Assembly (NCBI GenBank): GCA_033557465.1
Contig: CM066033.1
Coordinates: 1,308,355,519-1,308,419,518 of the forward strand
DNA from: Ichthyophis bannanicus
Lineage: Eukaryota > Chordata > Amphibia > Gymnophiona > Ichthyophiidae
Length of the DNA: 64,000 bases
Direction: 5' to 3'
Position numbers and translations under genes: made by a program. How positions within the stretch are numbered: the stretch's first letter is position 1; every line of letters starts with the position of its first letter. Shown piece after piece: positions 19,767-30,343 of the stretch. Under the pieces are notes generated by a model. The model was not told where the DNA came from, ran no database searches, and saw only the letters and a program-made list of their open reading frames with translations.

Positions 19767-21667
19767 AGATTGAGAGATCTGAGGTTGGGGTGTAGTAGAG
19801 ACCCCTGATCCTGAGTGAGGAGATCCGGTTGTAACCCCAGAGGGAATGGATCCTCTACCGCCAATTGCAGCAGGAGTGGAAACCACGGCTGTCTGGGCCA
19901 GCGAGGGGCCACCAGGATCATGGAAGCTTTGTCTCGGAGAACCTTGAAAAGAGTTCGAGAGACTAGCGGGATGGGAGGAAAAGCATACAGAAGGCTCTCC
20001 GACCATGAGAGTAGAAAAGCGTCTGCCGCAACTCGAAGGGGATGTGGCTGACGAGAGCAGAAGCGAGGAAGTTGCCGGTTGAGAGGGCTGGCAAAGAGAT
20101 CCATCGTGGGGAGGCCCCACTTTAGAAAGAGCTTCTGAACTACCAAGGGATCCAGGCGCCACTCGTGCGGCTGGAGGATCCTGCTGAGTTTGTCCGCCAG
20201 GCAATTTTCTTGGCCTGGGAGATAAACTGCCTTGAGAAGAACGCCGTGACTGACGGCCCAAGAGCAGAGCGTCTGTGCTTCCCGACAGAGAAGGAAGGAG
20301 CCCGTGCCCCCCTGCTTGTTCACGTAGAACATGGCAACTTGATTGTCCGTCTGGACAAGGACGGACTGGTGAGAGGTCAGGTGGGAGAAGGCCTTGAGAG
20401 CCAGGCGGATCGCTCTGAGCTCCAGGAAGTTGATCTGCTGAGCAGACTCCCACGTGGTCCAGAGGCCCTGAGTACGTGCCCCTTGGCAATGTGCTCCCCA
20501 GCCCAGGAGGGACGCATCTGTCGTCAGCACCTGGGCCGGCTGAGGCGGCTGAAAAGGCATGCCGAGTACCAGGTTGGGCCGATGAAGCCACCACTGGAGA
20601 GACGAGGCCAGCGGCTCGGAGACGCGCACTAGGTCTGCTAGGCCGCCTGTGGCTTGTTGCCACTGCTTGCGAAGACACCATTGAGCAGGCCGCATATTCA
20701 GGCGGGCATTGGGGGTCACATGGACGGTGGAAGCCATATGGCCGAGTAGTCTCAGGAAGCGCCTGGCGGAGACCAGGGGCTGGCTGCGAAAACGGTCGGC
20801 TAGGTCCATGAGCCGTTGAGCCCTGTCGAGCGGTAGGAAAGCTCGTGCCTGAGGAGTGTGCAGCCTTGCGCCGATGAACTCGAGATCCTGTGAGGGGAGC
20901 AAAGTGGACTTTGCGAAGTTTATGACAAAGCCCAAGTACTGCAGAAGAGTCACCGTGCGGCGTGTGGCGTTGGTGACCTCCGGAGCGGACGCTGCTCTGA
21001 TGAGCCAGTCGTCGAGGTACGGAAAGACATAGAGGCCGTGAAGCCGGAGATGGGCCGCCACCACCGCGAGACATTTTGTGAAGACTCGCGGTGCGGAGGA
21101 TAGGCCAAAGGGCAGTACTCTGTACTGGTAATGATTTCCTGCCACCACAAACCTTAGGTATTGGCGGTGGCTTGGGTGGATGAGGATGTGCGTGTAGGCA
21201 TCCTTTAGATCCAAGGAGCATAGCCAATCTCCCTGCTGGAGGTAGGGCAGAAGGATTCCAAGGGTAAGCATTTTGAACTTTTCCCGCACGAGGAACTTGT
21301 TGAGGTTGCGCAAGTCCAGGATGGGTCTGAGGCCTCCTGTCCTTTTTGGTACTAGAAAATACCTGGAATAAAAGCCTTGACCTCTCAGGTGGTGGGGCAC
21401 CGGTTCCACCGCCTGTTCCTGTAGAAGACCTGCTAACTCCTGAAGGAGTAAGTCACTGTGCAGAGGGAGTCGTGGAGGTTCTCCCGGGAAATGGGAGGGA
21501 GGGACCTGGTGGAAGTGGAGAAGATAGCGCTCTCTCACGACTTGAAGCACCCAGGCATCTGAAGTGATGTTGGACCACCTGTGGGCGAAGTGAACCAGCC
21601 GGCCTCCGGTGCTGGGGGGAGCCAGCGGAGGGGGAGAGGCTATGCTGAAGGAGTCAAAAGCCCCCAC
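19742..21667 (-). CDS. DIRS-C reverse transcriptase-RNase H
   Basis: An intact chain of about 641 codons. RT: RPILDLRNLNKF (115-125), catalytic strand CSLDLKDAYTH (D153), LPFGLSSAPRVF (185-196) and active-site box FPYLDDWL (217-222). RNase H follows, with all four acidic positions: TTDASLLGWG (D384), FLELRAI (E416), QTDNQVAMFY (D441) and NCLADKLSR (D492). A conserved extension (MDLFASPLNRQLPRFCSR, then YAFPPIPL and APRWPRQPW, residues 520-600) is shared by the other copies here. It overlaps the end of Gag by about 14 nt in another frame and its first codon is GTG, so it is probably reached by frameshift or reinitiation from Gag. RT makes the DNA copy from element RNA and RNase H removes the RNA. 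Confidence 0.92.
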   Translation of the reverse strand: MGAFDSFSIASPPPLAPPSTGGRLVHFAHRWSNITSDAWVLQVVRERYLLHFHQVPPSHFPGEPPRLPLHSDLLLQELAGLLQEQAVEPVPHHLRGQGFYSRYFLVPKRTGGLRPILDLRNLNKFLVREKFKMLTLGILLPYLQQGDWLCSLDLKDAYTHILIHPSHRQYLRFVVAGNHYQYRVLPFGLSSAPRVFTKCLAVVAAHLRLHGLYVFPYLDDWLIRAASAPEVTNATRRTVTLLQYLGFVINFAKSTLLPSQDLEFIGARLHTPQARAFLPLDRAQRLMDLADRFRSQPLVSARRFLRLLGHMASTVHVTPNARLNMRPAQWCLRKQWQQATGGLADLVRVSEPLASSLQWWLHRPNLVLGMPFQPPQPAQVLTTDASLLGWGAHCQGARTQGLWTTWESAQQINFLELRAIRLALKAFSHLTSHQSVLVQTDNQVAMFYVNKQGGTGSFLLCREAQTLCSWAVSHGVLLKAVYLPGQENCLADKLSRILQPHEWRLDPLVVQKLFLKWGLPTMDLFASPLNRQLPRFCSRQPHPLRVAADAFLLSWSESLLYAFPPIPLVSRTLFKVLRDKASMILVAPRWPRQPWFPLLLQLAVEDPFPLGLQPDLLTQDQGSLLHPNLRSLNLMAWLLRG

Positions 21668-23560
21668 CCTGCTGAGCAGGGGCTGGTGGTGCAGGCTTGG
21701 GGGCTTGCTGCCTACGGAACCCGTTACCCCGTCCCTTGGCCTGCTGGCCCTGTTGGGGAGCTGCGGGGGCCTGATATTGGGGGTAGTGTTTATAGGCAGC
21801 TGCCTTTCTCGGGTAAAAGGACTTCTTTCCCGAGCCCTTCTTTTTCTGGGAAGGGGCGGAGGTCTTCCTAGAAAGCCTAGTCCTGGTGAGAGTCTCAGTC
21901 TCTAGTTGTGCAGCCTTTTCGTCCATAGGTTTGCCAAAGAGGTTGTCACCTCGGCAGGGGACATCGACCAACTTGTCCTGCACCCAGGGCTCAAGGTCAG
22001 ACGACTGAAGCCAAGCCTGTCGGCGGGCACCGATGCCGGCTGCGGCCACTCGAGCCGATGCTTCAAAGCCATCATAGGCTGCTCGGGATATGAATTTTGA
22101 GCATTCCCGAATGCCAGTGGACAAGGCTAGGAACCTCCGCAAAGGTTCCTCGGACAATCCAGCGGAGAATCCGGCTAGCTCTTTAGCCAGGTCTCGGAGA
22201 TACATGCCCATGTATAGCTGGTAGGTCTGGACACGACACGCAAGCATAGAGCCCTGGAAACACTTCTTACCAAGGCCATCCAGGTTACGGGCCTCCCTGC
22301 CAGGAGGCACCAAGGAGTGCATCTTCTGGCTCTTAAGACGATGCATGGCCGATTCCACTACCATGGAATGGTGTGGTAGCTGTGCTTTTTGGAAGCCAGG
22401 GCTCTTGCGGACTCGATAGATAGAATCGACCCGCTTGCTCAGGACCGGCGAGGAGGCCGGACTCTCCCACATGCGGAAGAGTAGTCGTTCCAGCATGGGA
22501 GGAACCGGTACAGTAAAATGTTCCCTGGCGGGAGAGTCATACTGGAGGGCGTCGAGCTCTTCGGCTCGAGGCTCCTCCTCGGGATCCGCAGGGAAGGCCA
22601 AAGCCTTGGCCATATCCCTGATGAGGTCCGAGAACCGAGCATCCTCCGGAGGGGACTGCTTCCGAGGTTCGGACTCAGGCGAGTCCGAGGGGACACACCG
22701 AGTCCGAAAAGAATCAGGTGACTCTTCCTCTTCAGACTCCCAGACCGACTCCGAGGAGGAATCGGTGGGGTCGGCCCGGGCAGGCAGCGGCGCCGGCTGC
22801 CCCGACGCCGAGGGAGTCGGCGGCGACGACCTCGGTCCCGAACGGGAGGCCGAGGGTGACCTCGACCGAGGATCGACTCGAGGATCGGCTCGGTCTCCGG
22901 GGTCGACTTAGACGTCGACGTCCCGGCGGTCGGGGCAGCGGCGCCAGCGAGGCTAGCGAGCAGTGCCCGCTGCTGGTCCATGAAGGCAGACAGTCTGCTC
23001 TCCAAGGCCGTCAACCTGAGTCCGACCTCAGGTGACCCAGCAGCCCCCGACTCGGGCCCCGACGGCGTCGGGCCCGACGTCGGCGGTCTCGGAGGCGAGT
23101 CCAGGAGGACCACAGGACTTACCCGAGCAGGCAGCTCCGACTCCATGCGAGGTCGCTTCGAGAGGTGCTCCTTCTCCAAGGACCCGGGACGGCTATCGGG
23201 GCTATGCGACCTGGCCCTCGCGGAGCCAGGAGCATCCACCGACGCCGCCCTCGCGGGTTTCACCTTCCGTCGATGGTCCCCGGAGGGAGAACCCCTGTCG
23301 GAGGAACTCCGGCGGCGGTCAGAGCTGGAACCTCTGGACGCCGAGGCCTCCGACGAGGTCCGGGTACGGCTGGGGTCAGCGAAGATCCTATCCCGCTGAT
23401 GCCGCCGACTTCTCAACGCTTTGGAGGACATTTTGCCACAGGCCCCACAGATCATTTCTTCATGATCCGGGCCCAGGCAGCGGAGGCAATTATCGTGTGT
23501 GTCAGTTAGTGACATATTTCGGTCACACTGACCACACCGCTTGAAACCACTGGCAGCCAT
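21654..23560 (-). pseudogene. DIRS-C Gag-like protein with one frameshift
   Basis: About 635 codons in two frames. The first (from 23560) starts with ATG and a Cys/His cluster, CGQCDRNMSLTDTHDNCLRC then LGPDH...CGAC (residues 9-42). A Ser/Arg/Pro-rich stretch follows, then a short predicted coiled coil (RLTALESRLSAFMDQQRALL). Near 22870 the frame changes; the second frame carries an acidic run (ESEEEESPDSF), PPEDARFSDLIRDMAKAL, the conserved core (VPVPPMLERLLFRMWE, GLGKKCFQGSML, ARRQAWLQSSDLEPWVQDKL) and a Pro/Gln-rich end (APAQQGGGF). The protein should bind element RNA and form particles. The frame change is probably a single indel, since DIRS-H reads the same stretch in one frame. Confidence 0.8.
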
Positions 23561-23799
23561 CGGGGGAAAAAGGGCCCCTGCGAGGTCAAAAGACCGGGCT
23601 GCCAGTGAAAAAACCGAAAACGAAACTGACTAAATCAGAAAAACCGAAAAAGAAGAAGAGGACTCGTGACCGGCGTCGCGAGTCCGGGCGGGAAGAAAAC
23701 CGGCGTCGAATCGAAGGAAAAAAGAGAATATTACGAATAAAATCAACTTTTTCGCGGGGACAAGACGGGTACGTCTGTAGGGCTCCGCGGAAAAAAGAA

Positions 23800-23961
23800 G
23801 ACTGGCTAAGATGGCACCCTTGGGCGGGAAGGCGACCGCGCATGCGCGCTGCAATTCCCAAAGGCTTTCTTTGAAAGCTGGGGAAAATTGCTCCGCGAGG
23901 GCTCCGTCGGCGCCGACGTCACCCATATGTGAGGACTGACTTCCTGCTTGGTCCTGGAGAA
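23800..23961 (-). repeat. DIRS-C right inverted terminal repeat
   Basis: Mirrors 18241-18384 and ends CCTGCTTGGTCCTGGAGAA. Because Gag is transcribed away from this end on the minus strand, it should also carry the element promoter; no specific promoter element could be fixed by eye. Confidence 0.88.
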
Positions 23962-24650
23962 TCAGATATGTCTGACTCTGTATCCCTAGTTTCTTGGGAA
24001 ACACCTCCAGGGGTTTTGTATATCTCTTGCAGTACTTGCCAATGTCCTTGGCCTAGCCTAGGGCGTCGGCCACGTGCTGTATTAGGATTAAATGTGTTTT
24101 CTCTTCTTAGAGGTTTTATAGCAGCTTTACCAGAGTCTTTAACATTTATAGCTTTCTTCACAGGCATATATTTATCATACCTTGTATTGCAGCAACAAGC
24201 AGGTAAATGGCTTTCTTCAATTGCTTGCCTCTCACAGTCAGCAGCTTGATGAAATCCTTTTCTTTGAAAGTTTGGTTTACCTTGCATCCTTTGAACCCAT
24301 TCTCCTGGTAAGCGCCTGCTTCTGCATAAGCCCAGCTCCTGGCTTTCCTGCTCAGCGTGGCTTAGCTTCTCCAGCTGATTCTCCTTTTGCTTCTGCTTGT
24401 AATTAGTGCAGTGCTTTTGCCTCTTCGGGCAAACAGCTCTCTCTCTAGCTTGAGCTGGTCCCTCCTTAGGTCCTTCCTCAGCTCCTGGTGAGTCACCTCT
24501 CACTCCTGGTGATCCTCTAGCTCCGGAGAAATCAGGCTTCCACTTCAACCTCTCTCCTCTCCAGTCTTCCACTCTCCCCTTATAAAGCACTCCTGCCTTT
24601 GAGGATTGGGAGCTGGCTGTCAGTTCCTCGTGACCAGCTGGGCGTGGCCC
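23962..24650 (-). repeat. LTR-like sequence, right part
   Basis: A non-coding, pyrimidine-rich stretch with TTATAAAG near 24590 and no credible ORF. It is taken as the continuation of 17820-18196 because DIRS elements insert without loss. The assignment to an LTR is tentative, and it may simply be another repeat. The sequence from 24651 to 24779 shows nothing recognisable. Confidence 0.25.
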
Positions 24651-24779
24651 TTCAATCTCTCTGAATGCCCTCCTGCTCCCTCAGCTGGTTCCTGCGAATA
24701 TTGCAACTTGTGCACATCTTTTTTTCTCTGAAAAACAGCTTCTTTTTTCTCCTCTGGGCTTTCATCAGCCCTCGCTGCA

Positions 24780-25530
24780 TTACAGTAAGTAGTAGTACCT
24801 TGTCACTATCTACACACAGTCTACCCAGTGCAATTAGTGCACAACACAGCGGCACGAATAATCTCTGGCACCACAAGAAACACCCACATAACCCCAACCC
24901 TGAAATATCTGCACTGGTTACCAGTACTAGAAAGATCCAAATTGATTTAACGATAAGGCGGTATACTAAATCCTTCTAAATAAATAAATTCAAATAATTG
25001 ATCATCATTTTTAAAATAATTCACCATCTAGCACCCGTCAGCCTCCAACCTCTGATCAATAAGGAACCACAAAAACATGTATCCGACAAACATCAAACAA
25101 AAACTTAATAATCATACCAAAGGCTAGAACAAAAGTCAAGAAAATAACATGCAACGGGCATTCTCCGTTTATGCTCCAACATTGTGGAATGCTCTCCCTG
25201 AGAACATAAGAGCTATCAGAGACCTACAAGACTTCAGAAAAACCATAAAGACACTCTTCTTCTCAGAATGTTATGCCACAACTACATGATGCATGACATT
25301 TAAAACTGATCATATCCACTCCCCCAACCCTATCCCATGCCCACCCTTCCCCTCCCCTCTTCATTAGTATTAGTATATTGTATGACCTAGGTTTTAAAAT
25401 GTTTTATGTGTAACCCTTCAAGTTCTTATCCCTGTTCAATGTAAAGTTCTGTTGTTGTAATGTAAACCGCCTTGAATTTAGATGAGGTGGTATAAAAAAA
25501 ACCTGTTAAATAAATAATAAATAAATTGTG
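24780..25530 (+). mobile_element. L2-type LINE 3' end, with a second short tail inside
   Basis: Coding remnants on the plus strand include QLVHNTAARIISGTTR and THITPTLKYLHWLPVLERSK, then after a break AFSVYAPTLWNALPENIRAI and FRKTIKTLFF. The 3' UTR ends with GTAAACCGCCTTG ... GAGGTGGTATA and AAATAAATAATAAATAAA. A second tail (AAGGCGGTATACTAAATCC then AAATAAATAAA, about 24953-25000) is wedged into the coding part and separates the two blocks, so a later tiny insertion is likely. Confidence 0.7.
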
Positions 25531-25555
25531 TGTATGGAAGATAACGCACAACAGC

Positions 25556-26385
25556 TTAGAGTTTGCTGACATGTCTGCCAGAGGTGGTGATGATGAGAAA
25601 AATAGTTTTACAAGTAAGATGCTTTAAAGAAGCAGACCAGAGGGACTCAAAGGGGGCTTTCACAAGTACTGAGAGAACTACATTGAGATCCAAAGCTGGA
25701 GCAGGGGGTTTCAGAGGAGGCTTAGTGTTCATGAGGCTCTTCATGAAGCGAGAGATGAGAGGATGCATGGAAATTGATTTGCCATCCTAATGACTATGGG
25801 AAGCAGCAATGGCGGAGAGATGTAAATGAACTGACGAAGTCTGCAGTCCAGATTCAGACAAATGGAGAAGATAAGTGAGAACATGGCTGAGGGGACACAT
25901 GACAGGTTCCAAACCCCGTGACGAAGTCCAATGAGAGAAACGAGTCCATTTAAAGCCATAGGAACACTGTGTTGAAGGGCGCCGGGATGCCTGAAGTATA
26001 GCTTGGAAATCAGCTGGCAGGATAGAATGGGCAGGATACTTTAGCCAGTCACTTTCCAAGCAGTTAGAGCCAAAGATTGTAGGTTGGGGTGAAGGAGGTG
26101 ATCATCCTGCTGTGTCAAAAGGAAAGGATGAAGTGGTAGAGGCCAGGGACTGTTCCGATTCATGGCAAGGATATGCGGATACCACATCTGTCTGGGCCAT
26201 CATGGGCGATGAGGATAAGCATCTCTCTGTCCGCTCGGTCCTTGAGCAGTATCAGAGGAATGAGAGGAAAAGGCGGAAAAGCATAGAGTAGGCGATCCAC
26301 CCGAGAAATGTGGAAGGCATCTGCTGCCCATCTACCCGGGCTGAGGCGAAGGGAACAGTAGAGGGGACACTTGTCATTGTTCTCT
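25556..26385 (-). pseudogene. DIRS-D tyrosine recombinase, N-terminal half
   Basis: Minus-strand blocks LQASRRPSTQCSYGFKWTRF (near 25960-26020), SVHLHLSAIAAS, PLISRFMKSLMNTKPPLKPP and the first catalytic-arginine region, which reads TSGRHVSKL where relatives have TSARRVSEL. The frame shifts near 25780. The half with H-x-x-R and the nucleophilic tyrosine is absent because of the L2 insertion at about 25540. Confidence 0.7.
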
Positions 26386-27850
26386 TATGCAAAAAGATCC
26401 ACTTCGAGAGTTCCACAGGCCTGAAAGATGAGGATGAGGACCAAGGGGTCCAGAGACCATTTGTGCGGATTGAAACGTCGACTGAGGGAGTCCGCTAGCT
26501 GGTTGTATACTCTGGGAAGGTAAGTTGCAGTGAGGAAACCTCTGATGGATTGGGCGTAGAGCCATAGGTGGACAGGTTCAAGGCAGAGTCGAAGGGAAGT
26601 GGAGCCACCCTGCTTGTTGATGTAAAACATGGTGACCTGATTGTCGGTTTGCTCAAAGAGCGAACTGTTGAGGATCCAAGAGCAAAAGACCTGAAGGGCA
26701 TAGGAGACTGCATGCATCTCCAGCAGGCTGATGTGTAGAGAAGACTCTTTGTTGGACCAATGACTCTGAGTCATGAGATGCATGAGATGAGCACCCCAGC
26801 CCATGTGAGAGGTATCTGTGGTTAAAGTAAGTTGGTGTGGTGGTTGAAGAAAAGGACGCCCTACTGTCAGGCTGGACGGATGGGTCCACCACTGAAGAGA
26901 CTGACGCAACTGATGATTTGGTCTGGAGAGAAGAACCTGGCAGCGAAGGGGCTGAGTATGCTGATTCCAGTTCAGTCTGAGGTGCCACTGGAGAGGTCGC
27001 ATATAAAGGCATGCAAACAGAACTACGTGTATTGAGGCTACCATGTGACCCAACAGGCGCAGGATGTTGCAAGAGAGGCCTGTGGAAAAGCCAGCAATCG
27101 AGTTGTGAGCTGTTGTAGAGTGATTATTCTGCTTGGAGGAAGATAAGCTCGGGCAAGAGTTGTGTTTAAGTGAACTCCGATGAAGTCCAGAATCTGAAGA
27201 GATTCCCACTTGGACTTTTGGAAGTTGATAATGAAGCTGATGATGAAGCGGAGCTATTGAATGGACGGAGTCGAGGCCTTCTCAGGACCTGTGATGAGCC
27301 AGTCGTCCAGATAAGGGTAAACACACAGACCTTGTTTGTGCAAGTGTGTTATGGCGACCGCGAGGCACTTCGTGAAGACTCTTGGAGCTGAAGACAGCCC
27401 GAAGGGTAGCATACTGTATTGGTAATGCTCTGACTTGAAGCGGAACCAAAGGTACTTCCAATGACAAGGATGAATGGGAATATGGGTGTAGGTGTCCTTG
27501 AGGTCTAGAGAGGCAAGCCAATCGTCCTGTCGTAAGAGGGGTAGAATGGTGGCTAGGGACGCCATCCTGAACTTTTCTTTCTTGAGACAGAGGTTGAGGT
27601 TCAGAGGCTGAGAATAGAGCGAAGCCCTCCGGACCTTTTGAGAATAAGGAAGAACTGGGAGTAGAAGCCCTGTTTGTGTTCGGATTTCGGAACAGTCTCG
27701 ATTGCATGGCTGAAAAGTAAGCTCGATATCTTCTCCTCCAGAATGGGTAGGTGGAGGGGAGGAATCCTGCTTGGCGGGGGTAGTCCCCGAAGGGGGGTGG
27801 CCATGAAATTCAGTTTGTAACTAGCTGAAATGATGCTGAGGTCCCAGTGA
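26386..27850 (-). pseudogene. DIRS-D reverse transcriptase-RNase H, broken
   Basis: On the minus strand RT keeps LASLDLKDTYTHIPIHP (near 27470-27520), LPFGLSSAPRVFTKCLA and YPYLDDWLI (near 27295-27320). RNase H keeps TTDTSHMGWGAHL (26780-26820), LLEMHAVSYAL, QTDNQVTMFYINKQGG (26580-26650) and QLADSLSRR. Frameshifts near 27209-27254 and 27565 break the chain. It is clearly the same protein family as in DIRS-C, but much more diverged in its N-terminal third. Confidence 0.8.
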
Positions 27851-27959
27851 TCTGTGGAGATGGAGCGCCAGGTGTCCTAGAAGTGCTGAACTTGTCCTCC
27901 CTCCAGATAGCTGGTCAAAAACTGGAGTTGTCTTGGAAGGTTATGCTGAAGCGATGGAA

Positions 27960-28143
27960 AGCACAGTTACTTACCTGTAACAGGTGATCTCTGGGAACAG
28001 CAGGAATTAGTCTTCACATATGGGTACGTCAGTACCGACGGAGCCTGCACGGGAATGCTGCCCAGCTTTCAATCAGAAAGCTTTTGGCAGCATCCCTCGC
28101 GCCTGCGCAGTGACTTCCCGCCTTCTCCACAGCCTCTCTTCAG
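27960..28143 (+). repeat. DIRS-E left inverted terminal repeat
   Basis: CACAGTTACTTACCTGTAAC, then TCTTCACATATGGGTACGTC, AGTACCGACGGAGCCTGCAC, AGAAAGCTTTTGGCAGCAT and a CCTCTCTTCAG end. It mirrors 32538-32697. Confidence 0.85.
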
Positions 28144-28220
28144 TTGAGTTTCAGAGCTGAGACAAAGGCGAGGAGAGAAAAGGAAAGAATTAGAAGATGC
28201 AACTCCTAGGGGAGGTGGGA

Positions 28221-28320
28221 GGGTTGTGAAGACTAATTCCTGCTGTTCCCAGAGATCACCTGTTACAGGTAAGTAACTGTGCTATCTCCAGGAACAAGCA
28301 GGAATGAGTCTTCACATATG
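28221..28320 (-). repeat. DIRS-E internal complementary region
   Basis: GTGAAGACTAATTCCTGCTG ... GGTAAGTAACTGTGCT (inverted left end) is followed by ATCTCCAGGAACAAGCAGGA ... TCTTCACATATGG (inverted right end). Confidence 0.85.
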
Positions 28321-28439
28321 GGGACTCCCTAGCTGGAGATGCCAGGGGGAGATCCCATAAAAATGCAAGTGCCTGGATCAGGGGTGCATTTTGTCTCCAG
28401 GAATCCCCGGCATCCAATGTGGGATGGAGGGTAGGAGTT

Positions 28440-30340
28440 GACAATAAAGGAGCTGTGAGGAAAGAAACAGCACAGCCAAGGACTAGAGGGTCCTACAGAC
28501 TACAGGAGTCCTTGGTATATATGATGAGTAGCATTAAACACATTTAATGTACACTTAAAATATGCAGCTTACCTACTGTATTGTAGGAAGTAGGATGGAG
28601 TCTACTGGATAAGCAGTGGCTGAATCTTCAAGGTGACCTCCCAGTAGTGAGGATGAAGGTCCAGACCTGGAGGTAGTAGACGATCCAGGTGTCAACTGGG
28701 TAGGATTAGACGTCAGGTCTTCTATGGAAAGCTTTATGGAAAAAAGCTGAAAACTCCTTTAGGCATAAGGTTATTAACATTGAGGACTAAAGGAAGAAGA
28801 CTGACGGAGTTGGAGAACTAGCCCAGTCCTGGCAGGAAGAGGGGAACTGGAAAAAACCCCTATTCCTAAGTAGAACAGGTGTGTACTCAAAGATAAAGAT
28901 GTACACCGTTTTTCCTAGCTGGTGAGAGATAGGAAAAAATATTGAAGCTGGATGCTTCAAGGTTAAAGAAAAAATGGGAAATGTTAGCACCAAGTGGTTG
29001 TTGGGGCTTAACACGTCCTGTATCATAATTTGGAATGGGACGTAGGGCAATAGACTGTCTAAAACCTCTAAGAGGTAAAACAAGTAGTATAGACAGTAAG
29101 GGTGATAGTGAAGACGATTGACCAACCCTTGAGAAGCCCCCCATGCAACACATATATATGGGGAGATATATATGTGGCTTGAATAGATATATATATATTA
29201 ATATATATACATACATAATATATAAATATACATATGGAAATTTGTGGGGCATGGTTTAGCACCACCAGAGTAATGATATAAGTATGTAGCCTGATAAGGA
29301 GATGCTACATACAAGACAACAGATTGAGATACATGTCTACCATGCAGCCCCATAATTGTACATGGGGAATAGAAAAGAAAAAGATTCTGCATCCTACAAG
29401 AGGGTGAGCCTACTTGGGATATGTATAGAGAATCTATTTTCATGGAGTGAGGGATGCCGGAAGGCTATCCAACTAGTTATCCTGTGATGTTCTGGTAAGA
29501 ACAGATGAAGATAGGAATCTGTAAGGAACAATGCGGGATTTCCACAGAACACTGACATGGTGGATGTCTTGGATCTTCACGTAGAAGAGCTGAGATTACG
29601 TGGTAATACCCCAATTTAAAAAAAGGGGGGGTGCGGGGAACCCTCTCAGGTATAGGAAGGGTTTATATATAAGTTCTTCTCTAATAAAAGAGGAACTTCA
29701 GAGACAAGGCCAATGCTCTGTAGCAAGGCCCCCATAGTAGAAAGCTCCTCTGAAGATTGCAGAGAGCATTGTGCAGGAGAGCTATGAGATAAACTGACTG
29801 AAAGTCAGGTAGGTTGCCATATCCTAGAAAAGGAGATGGGTAGAATGATGTGAGAAAGTCTAAACAAGTAGGAGGATCCAAGACAGCTTGGAATCACTAC
29901 TGAGGGTAGACAAAGGTTTGAACAAGAGACTGGAACTTGGATAAAGTTTCAGCAAGAGAATTACTGTAACTCCTGCAGGCAGAGCTGCTGACGGAAACAG
30001 CAAAGAGACCATCGTGTTGAAAAAGAAAAAACAGACAAGAAAAAGGAGGGGATATCTGCTATCCTTGTCTGGGAAACGAGCTTGCCAGAGAAGTAGTTCG
30101 GTATGGTAGTGCTCAAGTAGTTGTAGGGTGACGTACCCATGGGGAAGTCAACTGAGGAAAAAATGTTCAGTTGGGATAGAGACTATCAGGTGATAGTTAC
30201 AACTGCTCTTCTAGAGAGTAAGAAGAGGAGAAGTGTGTAGTCCCTGAACAAAATAATTGTTGTTGTTTTTTTTTTTGACAGGGTAGTACACTGAAAAAAC
30301 TTCTGAGATGCAGAAGGAAAGTGTAAGTTACAATTCCCGG
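28440..30340. other. Non-coding filler inside DIRS-E
   Basis: About 1.9 kb with no RT, RNase H or recombinase motifs on either strand, and only short open frames. It includes an AT-rich simple-sequence patch (about 29150-29235) and a T run near 30268. It occupies the place of the missing enzymes and may be captured sequence or a rearranged older repeat. I could not identify it. Confidence 0.6.
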
Positions 30341-30343
30341 TCC

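Larger units (their letters stand above)
18197..23961 (-). mobile_element. DIRS-C: near-complete DIRS-type retrotransposon, lineage 1
   Basis: The best-preserved element here, about 5.77 kb. It has nearly identical inverted terminal repeats (18241-18384 against 23800-23941, plus short outer ends), an ICR at 18469-18569, and three minus-strand genes in DIRS order with small overlaps: Gag, RT-RNase H, tyrosine recombinase. The only clear coding defect seen is one frame change in Gag. The ends share an AA core with the target and no target duplication is visible. The conserved catalytic residues suggest recent activity. Confidence 0.92.
25531..27959 (-). mobile_element. DIRS-D, recombinase and RT part (left of nested DIRS-E)
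   Basis: Continues the element whose Gag lies at 32701-34650. Removing DIRS-E joins GAGAGGAAACAG to CTTTCCATCGC in one frame on the minus strand (REET then AFHRFS). The left side is cut at about 25540 by the L2 3' end, so the recombinase C-terminus, ICR and left ITR are gone. Confidence 0.75.

Noticed and set aside
19767..21227. The first 487 codons of the 840-codon frame ending in the recombinase
   Set aside because: This is the wrong frame of the RT-RNase H gene; it is rich in Ser, Pro and Gly and has no motifs.
22439..22900. A possible programmed frameshift in DIRS Gag, since C and E both change frame upstream of RDMA
   Set aside because: The change lies at different distances from the RDMA motif in C and E, and DIRS-H reads through the region in one frame. 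Independent indels explain it better.
29150..29240. AT-rich patch as a replication origin or matrix attachment site
   Set aside because: It is a simple-sequence AT repeat inside the DIRS-E filler; nothing else supports a function.
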